Positions 5,716 through 11,472 of a stretch of 11,472 nt of DNA are shown here, in pieces. The stretch comes from Victivallales bacterium Lenti_02. Its GTDB lineage: Bacteria > Verrucomicrobiota > Lentisphaeria > Oligosphaerales > Lenti-02. The stretch is taken from contig LVAZ01000381.1 in the NCBI GenBank assembly GCA_001603055.1, positions 1 to 11,472 on the forward strand. Reading direction: 5' to 3'. How positions within the stretch are numbered: the stretch's first letter is position 1; each line of letters starts with the position of its first letter. The position numbers and the translations under genes were made by a program. A model generated the notes under the pieces. That model worked only from the letters and a program-made list of their open reading frames with translations, was not told the DNA's origin and made no database searches.

Positions 5716-7728
5716 ATGGCCTACCAAGTCCTTGCCCGCAAATGGCGTCCGCAGACCTTTTCGGATGTGGTGGGGCAGGAACACATCACGCGGACGCTGC
5801 AGAACGCGATCTTGCAGCAGCGGGTGGGGCACGCCTACCTGTTCGTGGGGGCGCGGGGGATTGGCAAGACCACCTCGGCGCGCATTTTCGCCAAGGCCCT
5901 GAACTGCGAGCAGGGCCTCGTGGCCGAGCCCTGCTGCCGCTGCCAGTCCTGCCTCGAGATCGCGGCGGGGAAGTCGCTCGACGTGATCGAGATCGACGGG
6001 GCCTCGCACAACAAGGTCGAGGACATCCGGGACATCCGGGACAACGTGCAGTACACACCCTCCCGGAGCCGCTACAAGATCTACATCATCGACGAAGTCC
6101 ACATGCTCACCCCGGCGGCCTGGAACGCGCTGCTGAAGACCCTCGAGGAGCCGCCCGCGCATGTGAAGTTCCTCTTCGCCACCACCGAGCCGCACAAGGT
6201 GCTGCCCACCATCGTCTCGCGCTGCCAGCGCTTCGACCTGCGGCGGATCGCGGTGCCCCACATCGTGGGCCGTCTGCGCCAGATCGCCGACAGCGAGGGG
6301 GTCTACGTGGACGACGGGGCGCTCGCCGCCATCGCCCGCGCCGCCGAGGGGGGCATGCGCGACGCCCAGTCCATCTTCGACCAGATGATCGCCTTCTGCG
6401 GCGGCCTGTCGGCGGATGACACCATCCGCGAGACGGACGTGATCGACGTTTTCGGTCTGGCCTCCGGCGCGGAGCTGCGCCAGTTGGCGGTGGCGGTGCT
6501 GGAAAACGACCTGGACTCCGCCATCGGCGTGGTGCAGGGGCTGGCCGAGCGGGGCCGCGACCTGGAGCGCCTCTACGGCGACGTGATCCAGTTCATGCGC
6601 AACGTCCTCGTGGCCGCCGTCGCCAAGACCCCCGCCAAGTTGCTCGAAGTGAGCGGGGCCGAACTCGAGGACTTGGTGGGCATCGGCCGGGCGGTGGACG
6701 CCCGCATGGTGCAGCGGGTCCTGCAGGAATTCGTCAGCCTCGAATGGTCCTTCCGCTCCGCCCTGAACAAACGGGTGTACCTCGAGGCCGCGCTGGCGCG
6801 GGTGATGCTCGAAGCCCACAGCGTGCAGCTCGACGATGTGCTGGCCCAGCTCAATCTGATCCGCGAGGCAGGCGGCGTCGAGAATCTGCCCGCCCCGCCG
6901 CCCCGCAACAAGCCCAGCCTGCCGCCGCCACCTGCGGCACCGGCCTATGCCGCGCCCGCGCCGCAACCTGCGCCGCAACCCGCGCCGCAACCCGCGCCGC
7001 AACCCGCGCCGGTCCCGGCACCTGCCCCCGCGCCTATTCCGAAACCCGCTCCTGCACCAAAGCCGGCGCCTTTGCCGGAGCCCGAGCCGGAACCGGAACT
7101 GGTTCCGGAGCCGGAGTCCGAGCCCTCGGCGCTCTGGGACGAACCGGCGACGGAACCGGGCGACGAGGGGCGCCTGCCTGCCTCCCGCTCCTTCGCGGTG
7201 GAGGAGCCGTCGGCACCGATGCCGGTTTTCGAGCTGGACGAAGCCGACTACGGGGCCGAGGACGCCCTGGCCGAGAGCCTGGGGCTGGCCCCCGCCGGCG
7301 CCGCAGTTCTCGACGCCCCCACCGCCAAGCAGATGCTGCTCGAGTCCCTGGCCAAGTCGGAGATGGGGCAGGGGATGCTGCCTCTGGTCGAGGCGCTGAA
7401 GGCCACTTCCTGCCGGGGCATGGTCCTGCAACTCGGCTACGACGAGGCGGTTTCCGCCGCGGACCTGACGAAACTGCTTTCCAAGGACACCCAGATGCTG
7501 CTCCGGGACGCCCTGCGCGAGGCTCTGGGCAACGACAAGGCCAATGTCCTGATCCGCCGCTGGCTGGCCGGACTCTCGGACGAGCAGAAACCCGGGCTCC
7601 GCCCCGCCACCGAGCGCGAGGAGCAGGAAGCCCGCTCGAATCCCCTCGTCCAGCAGACGCTGAATCTGTTCGGCGGCGAGCTGATCGACCTCCGCGTCAA
7701 CGAGCGCAGCCGGGAGCCGCAGGGATGA
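5716..7728 (+). CDS. dnaX: DNA polymerase III subunit tau (clamp loader ATPase)
   Basis: A 670-residue clamp-loader subunit that uses ATP to help place the sliding clamp on DNA and links polymerases at the fork. The N-terminus is the classic YQVLARKWRPQTFSDVVGQ. Walker A is GARGIGKTT (45-53); zinc cysteines are 64, 73, 76 and 79; Walker B is IIDEVHML (124-131); sensor 1 is ATTEPHK (155-161); an SRC motif (168-170) supplies the arginine finger. Clamp-loader domains run to about residue 370. A long Pro/Ala/Gln then Pro/Glu linker (about 395-475) separates these from a C-terminal region of about 180 residues, so the full tau form is encoded. I saw no A-rich slippery heptamer of the E. coli type, so a frameshifted gamma form is not supported. 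recR overlaps its stop by 4 nt. Confidence 0.97.
   Translation: MAYQVLARKWRPQTFSDVVGQEHITRTLQNAILQQRVGHAYLFVGARGIGKTTSARIFAKALNCEQGLVAEPCCRCQSCLEIAAGKSLDVIEIDGASHNKVEDIRDIRDNVQYTPSRSRYKIYIIDEVHMLTPAAWNALLKTLEEPPAHVKFLFATTEPHKVLPTIVSRCQRFDLRRIAVPHIVGRLRQIADSEGVYVDDGALAAIARAAEGGMRDAQSIFDQMIAFCGGLSADDTIRETDVIDVFGLASGAELRQLAVAVLENDLDSAIGVVQGLAERGRDLERLYGDVIQFMRNVLVAAVAKTPAKLLEVSGAELEDLVGIGRAVDARMVQRVLQEFVSLEWSFRSALNKRVYLEAALARVMLEAHSVQLDDVLAQLNLIREAGGVENLPAPPPRNKPSLPPPPAAPAYAAPAPQPAPQPAPQPAPQPAPVPAPAPAPIPKPAPAPKPAPLPEPEPEPELVPEPESEPSALWDEPATEPGDEGRLPASRSFAVEEPSAPMPVFELDEADYGAEDALAESLGLAPAGAAVLDAPTAKQMLLESLAKSEMGQGMLPLVEALKATSCRGMVLQLGYDEAVSAADLTKLLSKDTQMLLRDALREALGNDKANVLIRRWLAGLSDEQKPGLRPATEREEQEARSNPLVQQTLNLFGGELIDLRVNERSREPQG
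6961..7008 (+). repeat. Four tandem 12-bp units in the dnaX linker
   Basis: Four consecutive 12-bp units (CCGCAACCCGCG, the first with one T-for-C change) encode Pro-Gln-Pro-Ala four times, residues 416-431 of DnaX. The unit length is a multiple of three, so copy-number change would keep the frame. Downstream the repeat decays into Pro-Ala, Pro-Lys and Pro-Glu pairs. This looks like slippage-driven growth of a disordered linker. Confidence 0.9.
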
Positions 7729-8336
7729 GCGCGAGCGACGCCTACCCCGAGGCCCTGCAACGGCTGGTGGCCTATTTCAAGCGCCTGCCGGGAGTGGGGG
7801 CGCGGACCGCGTCGCGTCTGGCTCTGGCCCTGCTCGACTGGCCGGACGAGCTGCTCGCCGGCTTCGGTCAGGAACTGGCCGCCCTGAAGGCGAATGTGCG
7901 CCGCTGCCGGGTCTGCGGCAATCTGGCGGACGGGGAACTGTGCCGGATTTGCGCCTCCCCCAACCGCGACCGCTCGCTGGTCTGCGTGGTCGAGGTGGCC
8001 ACCCAGATTCCGGTTTTCGAGGCTTCCGCCTGCTACCGGGGACTGTACCATGTTCTCGGCGGGCGGCTGCTTCCCCTGGAAGGGGTCGGGCCGGAGAACC
8101 TGCGCATCGCCGAGCTGCGCGAGCGGCTCGGGACCGGCGAAGTCGGCGAACTGATTCTGGCGACCAGCCCGGATGTGGAGGGCGAGGCCACCGCCCATTT
8201 TCTGGCGGCGGAATTCGCCGACACGGGAGTGCGCATCACCCGCATCGCCGCCGGGGTGCCGGTGGGAGCCGATCTCAGCTACGCCGATGCCGCCACCATG
8301 GCCCGCGCCCTGGGCGGGCGACGGACCTTCGACTAG
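7725..8336 (+). CDS. recR: Recombination mediator protein RecR
   Basis: A 203-residue protein that, with RecO (and RecF), helps load RecA onto SSB-coated single-stranded DNA during gap repair; RecR forms a ring-shaped clamp. Domains in order: helix-hairpin-helix with LPGVGARTA (21-29); a C4 zinc finger with Cys61, 64, 73 and 76; a Toprim domain starting at LVCVVE (85-90) and containing EGVGPE (119-124) and ATSPDVEGEATA (146-157); and a C-terminal end with GVPVGADLSYAD (177-188) and ARALGGRR. The length is normal for the family. The start codon overlaps the dnaX stop as ATGA, so translation is likely coupled. The nucleoid protein gene ebfC/ybaB, usually between dnaX and recR, is absent here. 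Confidence 0.97.
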   Translation: MSASDAYPEALQRLVAYFKRLPGVGARTASRLALALLDWPDELLAGFGQELAALKANVRRCRVCGNLADGELCRICASPNRDRSLVCVVEVATQIPVFEASACYRGLYHVLGGRLLPLEGVGPENLRIAELRERLGTGEVGELILATSPDVEGEATAHFLAAEFADTGVRITRIAAGVPVGADLSYADAATMARALGGRRTFD

Positions 8337-8339
8337 GCC

Positions 8340-9044
8340 ATGCGGCGCGTTTTCCGCCAGATTCTGCGGTTCCTTGCGGCGCTCGTGCTACTGTTCGCCA
8401 CGGTGGCGCTGGCGCGGGCGACGGCGAGGCTCGGGTGGGCGGCGGGTTTCTGGCGCATGACGCCCACCCTGCTGGGGCTGCTCGGGGCGGTCGCGGTGTT
8501 CTGCCTCGGTTTCCGCTGGCGGCTGGTCTACGTGTTCGGCCACGAGCTGACCCACTGGCTGGCCGCGAAAATCTGCCGCCGCCGCACCGGCACATTCCGG
8601 TTCACCCGCGACGGGGGATATGTGGCGGTTGACCGGCCGAATCTCTTCATCACCCTCAGCCCCTATTTCGTGCCGTTGTACTCGCTGGTCTGGATCGGGC
8701 TGTACGGGATTTACCTCGCCTTTGCGGGCATGCCCTCGCGCGGGATGGAGTTCGCCTTCGCGGTCGGCCTTGGCCTCACCTACGGCTTTCATGTGGCCTC
8801 CACCGTCTGGGTGCTCAGCATGGGGCAGCAGGACCTGCTGCACGGCGGGCGGCTGCTGTCCTGGGCGGTCATTCTGTTCGGCAACGCGGCGATCCTGTTT
8901 CTGGCCGTTGTGGTGGCGACCGGCCGCTGGGCGGGGGGAATGGCGCACCTCGGGGCCTGCCTGCGCGACCAGTTCCGTTTTCTGGTCCAGCTTGTGGACC
9001 TCTGCTGGCGGTTCCTGGCCGGGCTGTTGCAGCGGGCTCATTGA
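8340..9044 (+). CDS. Polytopic membrane protein with HELTH motif (M50-like metalloprotease candidate)
   Basis: A 234-residue integral membrane protein, not confidently assigned to a named family. Hydrophobic segments lie at about 8-27, 41-58, 103-128, 137-158 and 172-193. Residues 66-73 (FGHELTHW) give an HExxH zinc motif with His68, Glu69 and His72, beginning just after the second hydrophobic segment. A later QQDLLHGGRLL (163-173) starts the last major hydrophobic segment and resembles the LDGG-type motif that supplies the third zinc ligand in M50 (site-2-type) intramembrane proteases; Asp165 or His168 could serve. This suggests an intramembrane protease or a relative that has kept the zinc site. 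No PDZ domain is present. The gene starts 3 nt after the recR stop, so it is probably co-transcribed with dnaX-recR. A non-proteolytic membrane role remains possible. Confidence 0.7.
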   Translation: MRRVFRQILRFLAALVLLFATVALARATARLGWAAGFWRMTPTLLGLLGAVAVFCLGFRWRLVYVFGHELTHWLAAKICRRRTGTFRFTRDGGYVAVDRPNLFITLSPYFVPLYSLVWIGLYGIYLAFAGMPSRGMEFAFAVGLGLTYGFHVASTVWVLSMGQQDLLHGGRLLSWAVILFGNAAILFLAVVVATGRWAGGMAHLGACLRDQFRFLVQLVDLCWRFLAGLLQRAH

Positions 9045-9068
9045 CCGCAGGGCTGGAATCGCTACATT
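9041..9068 (+). promoter_or_regulatory. Candidate internal promoter before the acyltransferase gene
   Basis: TTGACC (9041-9046) overlaps the stop codon of the membrane-protein gene; after 16 nt comes TACATT (9063-9068, 4 of 6 with the -10 consensus). Initiation would fall near 9075, about 25 nt before ATG 9101. The -35 hexamer and the spacing equal those of the minus-strand operon candidate. This 56-nt gap is the largest between plus-strand genes downstream of dnaX. By-eye match only. Confidence 0.35.
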
Positions 9069-9100
9069 TCGTGTCAACCCGTCATCATCGCGAGGCCCCC

Positions 9101-9901
9101 ATGCCGCTGCTGACTCCTCCCGCCTATCATACTCCCGCCGACGCCCGGGCCGGGCTTGGCTGCCGCCTGCTGCCCTGGGCGCGGCTGCATTTCTACCGGC
9201 TGGCCATTCCGGTGCTGTACCGCGGTCGCCGCCAGGCACTGAACGGCGAGTTCAACAACCAGGTGTTCGCCGAGCGGGCCGAGGACATCCTGCGCGCGGT
9301 CGAATACTGCGGGGCCAAGGTCCATGTGACGGGCATCGAACATATTGTGAATACCGCCGGCCCGGCGGTTTTCGTGGGCAACCACATGAGCATGCTCGAC
9401 ACCTTTCTTCTCCCCGCCGCCATTTCGCACTACAAGGGGGTGGGGTTCGTCCTCAAGGAGAGCCTGACCCGCAACTGGCTGATGGGACCGGTCTGCTTTG
9501 CCCAGCAGGCGATCACGGTGGGTCGCGAAAACCCGCGCGAGGACCTCGCCCAGGTCTTGACCCAGGGGGTCGAGCGCCTGTCCCGCAACCATTCGGTCAT
9601 CATCTTCCCCCAGGGGACGCGCAGCGCCACTTTTCCGGTCGACAAGTTCAACACGCTGGGGGTGAAGCTGGCCCGGCGGGCGAACGTGGCCCTGATTCCC
9701 TGCGCCCTGAAAACCGATTTTCTCGAAAACGGGCGCTGGCTGAAGGATTTGGGGCCGGTGCATCCGGAACGGGACGTGCATATCGCCTTCGGTCCGGCCA
9801 TCACCGATTTGGCCGACCAGCGCGCGGTCCACGAGCAGTGCATCGCTTTTCTGCGGGCCCGGCTCGGCGAGTGGGGGGTGCCCTGTGTCGAAGCCGAATG
9901 A
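9101..9901 (+). CDS. 1-acyl-sn-glycerol-3-phosphate acyltransferase-like (PlsC family)
   Basis: A 266-residue lysophospholipid acyltransferase-family protein, expected at the inner membrane. Family motifs are clear: GNHMSMLDTF gives the catalytic NHx4D motif with His95 and Asp100, and FPQGTRS (169-175) is the glycerol-phosphate binding block, with Gln in place of the more usual Glu of the FPEGTR form. VALIPCAL (196-203) matches the later family block. A moderately hydrophobic stretch near residues 28-40 may associate with the membrane. ATG 9101 is preferred because GAGG (9092-9095) lies 5 nt upstream; a TTG at 9041 in the same frame overlaps the previous stop and lacks support. The likely reaction is phosphatidic-acid synthesis, but members also acylate other lipids, so no gene symbol is given. 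Confidence 0.9.
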   Translation: MPLLTPPAYHTPADARAGLGCRLLPWARLHFYRLAIPVLYRGRRQALNGEFNNQVFAERAEDILRAVEYCGAKVHVTGIEHIVNTAGPAVFVGNHMSMLDTFLLPAAISHYKGVGFVLKESLTRNWLMGPVCFAQQAITVGRENPREDLAQVLTQGVERLSRNHSVIIFPQGTRSATFPVDKFNTLGVKLARRANVALIPCALKTDFLENGRWLKDLGPVHPERDVHIAFGPAITDLADQRAVHEQCIAFLRARLGEWGVPCVEAE

Positions 9902-10928
9902 TAGCCCAGCCCATTCCCGTTTCGTCTTCCGTCTGATTCTGGGCGGATTTCTGCTCGCCGTCCTGGCGGGTGGTTATTTCGCCTGGCGGGAGGGCCGGGG
10001 CAAGGCCGGGGAGGCCACCCCCGGTTCGGTTCCGGAGGTTCGTTTCAGCACCAATCCCGGTGCCACCACGCCGCAGTTGCCGGTCTGGGCGGCGGTCCGG
10101 GAGGACTCGGCGGGAGCCATGTTCCGGCTGCGCGTCGAGACCTGGCGCGAGCCGGGCCATTTGCAGGCGGCCCTGCTGGCCGGGGAGGGAGATTTCTGGC
10201 TGGGGCATACGGAGGGATTCGCCCGCGCCCGCGCCCAGGGTGCGCCCGTGGTCCTGGTGGCGGTCACCGGCTGGCGCAAGATGAGCGTGGTGAGTTTCGA
10301 CCCCGCCGTCCGCTCGCCCCGCGATTTGCTGGACCGTTCCCTGCCCTACGCGCCGAAGGGTTCGCCCGCCGTGCCCCTTTTGCGCAGCCTGCTCGGCGCG
10401 GAGGCCGACCGGGTCCGTTTCGAGCCCCAGGAAAACCGCCAGATCGCCATTCTCCTGAGCCAGCGGAAAATCCAGTCGGCCCTGCTGCCCGAGCCTCTGG
10501 TCACCACCCTGCTCGACACGGTTCCCGATCTGCGGCTCGCCTTCATGGTCGAGGAAGCCTATGCCGAGCGCAACCGGGGCCAGGCCCGGCTGCCCTGGGC
10601 GGGGCTGGCCGTGCATGAACGCATCCTGCGCGAGCATCCCGAGCGCGTCGCCGCTCTGGTCGCGGGCATGCGCGAGGCCGTCGGACGGCTCAACGCCGAT
10701 CTCGACGCGGCGGTCACGGTACTGCCCGCCGAGTTTGCCGAGGTCGTGGCCCCCGCCGCCGTCCGTTCCTCCCTCGCCCGCGATCTGATTCTGGTCGAGG
10801 AGGCGGGGAGTGTGCGCGACGAGCTGCGCGCCTATTACGAGCTTGCCTGCCCGGAGACCTTCGCGGCGGGTACGGCCTGGTTCGAGCAGGGATTTCTCTG
10901 GGAGTCCGGCGTGGTTTCCCGCCCTTGA
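9885..10928 (+). CDS. Membrane-anchored periplasmic substrate-binding-like protein (NMT1/SsuA-type)
   Basis: A 347-residue protein that resembles the periplasmic binding proteins of nitrate/taurine/sulfonate-type ABC importers. Residues 13-33 are a single hydrophobic segment with no lipobox cysteine, so it is either an uncleaved membrane anchor or a signal peptide. Then come features of a two-lobe binding fold: an opening strand VRFSTNPG (52-59), LPVWAAVRE (66-73), LQAALLAGEGDFWLGHTE (93-110), a lobe crossover near PYAPKGSPA (154-162) and IQSALLPEP (196-204). The GTG start overlaps the acyltransferase gene by 17 nt; a nearby ATG (9898) is out of frame and ends after 12 codons. No permease or ATPase gene is adjacent, and the ligand is unknown. 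It could serve a transporter encoded elsewhere or act as a sensor. Family placement is from general pattern rather than diagnostic residues. Confidence 0.72.
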   Translation: MSKPNDSPAHSRFVFRLILGGFLLAVLAGGYFAWREGRGKAGEATPGSVPEVRFSTNPGATTPQLPVWAAVREDSAGAMFRLRVETWREPGHLQAALLAGEGDFWLGHTEGFARARAQGAPVVLVAVTGWRKMSVVSFDPAVRSPRDLLDRSLPYAPKGSPAVPLLRSLLGAEADRVRFEPQENRQIAILLSQRKIQSALLPEPLVTTLLDTVPDLRLAFMVEEAYAERNRGQARLPWAGLAVHERILREHPERVAALVAGMREAVGRLNADLDAAVTVLPAEFAEVVAPAAVRSSLARDLILVEEAGSVRDELRAYYELACPETFAAGTAWFEQGFLWESGVVSRP

Positions 10929-10951
10929 GGCGGGGAAGGCGGAGGCTTGCC

Positions 10952-11472
10952 ATGACCCGTCTGAAGATCGGCTTTGTCGGAGTGGGGGCGATGGGGCAGT
11001 GCGCCCATCTGCGCAACTACGCGATGCTGGGGCAGGAGTGCGAGGTGGTGGCCCTGGCGGAACTGCGTCCCGAGCTTGGGCGGCGGGTTGCCGCCCGCTA
11101 CGGCGTGCCGCGGGTCTATGCCGATGCCGCCGCCATGCTGACGGCGGAACGGCTTGATGCGCTGGTGGCCTCCCAGCCCTTTTCCCGGCACGGGGTGCTG
11201 CTCCCCGAACTGCTGGCTGCCGGTCTGCCGGTCTTCATCGAGAAGCCCCTGGCCTCCTCGGTGGCGGTGGGGGAGCGGATTCTGGCCGAGATCGAGGCCC
11301 GCCAGGGCCAGGTCATGGTGGGCTACCACAAGCGCTGCGATCCCGCCACCGTCTGGCTCAAGGCCGAACTCGAACGCTTGCGGGAGACGGGCGACTGGGG
11401 GCGGCCCACCTATGTGCGCCTCACCATGCCGGCCGGCGATTGGATCGCGGGCGGTTTCGACGATCTGATCCG
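10952..11472 (+). CDS. Gfo/Idh/MocA-family NAD(P)-dependent oxidoreductase (partial, N-terminal part)
   Basis: The first 173 residues of a dehydrogenase cut by the window edge. The N-terminal Rossmann fold is evident: KIGFVGVGAMGQ (5-16) carries the GxGxxG nucleotide-binding loop (Gly10, 12, 15), and the acidic residue ending strand 2 (Glu38 in VVALAELRP) favours NAD-type binding. DALVASQPFSRHG (69-81) matches the ligand-facing strand, and FIEKPLASS (95-103) contains the family's EKP motif with catalytic-type Lys98. VGYHKRCDP (123-131) is the usual next block. Members oxidise or reduce sugars, inositols and related polyols; the substrate domain lies outside, so specificity is unreadable. GGAGG (10941-10945) sits 6 nt before the ATG, and the upstream gene ends 23 nt earlier. 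Confidence 0.93.
   Translation, partial: MTRLKIGFVGVGAMGQCAHLRNYAMLGQECEVVALAELRPELGRRVAARYGVPRVYADAAAMLTAERLDALVASQPFSRHGVLLPELLAAGLPVFIEKPLASSVAVGERILAEIEARQGQVMVGYHKRCDPATVWLKAELERLRETGDWGRPTYVRLTMPAGDWIAGGFDDLI

Noticed and set aside
6961..7008. The tandem 12-bp units as a CRISPR array or replication iterons
   Set aside because: There are no spacers, and the units are contiguous codons of a Pro-Gln-Pro-Ala linker in a clear coding frame.
6850..7150. A programmed frameshift in dnaX producing a short gamma form
   Set aside because: No A-rich slippery heptamer or clear stimulatory hairpin was found near the end of the clamp-loader domains.
5566..7431. A 621-codon minus-strand open frame across dnaX
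   Set aside because: It is antisense to the conserved DnaX ATPase domain, has low-complexity Arg/Gly content, and begins inside the real gene.

Overview
The window is GC-rich and tightly packed, with coding on both strands. It comes from a diderm (Gram-negative-type) bacterium: there is a TonB-dependent outer-membrane receptor, a periplasmic YfiR-type protein and several exported or membrane-anchored proteins. The phylum cannot be fixed from the sequence. A PVC-group or deltaproteobacterial-type lineage is a loose guess based on gene style, not evidence.

Left half (1-5322, all minus strand): four genes lie head to tail with gaps of 6, 5 and 1 nt and read as one operon. In transcription order they are an exported SGNH/GDSL-type hydrolase, a TonB-dependent receptor, a YfiR-family (DUF4154) periplasmic protein, and a membrane histidine kinase with a CHASE8-like periplasmic sensor, HAMP, PAS and HisKA. 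The kinase runs off the left edge before its ATPase domain. YfiR proteins are known to repress the CHASE8-type diguanylate cyclase YfiN; here the apparent partner is a histidine kinase. I infer an envelope-sensing pathway (receptor to periplasmic YfiR-like protein to CHASE8 kinase). It is the most interesting content of the window.

Middle (5323-5715): a divergent control region. It holds a candidate minus-strand promoter for the operon and, on the plus strand, a promoter followed by a well-supported SRP RNA gene of about 128 nt ending in a T run.

Right half (5716-11472, all plus strand): dnaX (clamp-loader tau) and recR overlap by ATGA, with no ebfC/ybaB between them. A polytopic membrane protein with an HELTH zinc-protease-like motif follows, then a PlsC-like acyltransferase, a membrane-anchored periplasmic substrate-binding-like protein, and the N-terminal part of a Gfo/Idh/MocA dehydrogenase cut by the right edge. 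A candidate internal promoter lies before the acyltransferase. The first two genes handle replication and recombination; the later ones look like envelope, lipid and metabolic functions carried in the same transcription direction, with no evident shared pathway. No CRISPR array, insertion sequence, tRNA or rRNA is visible.
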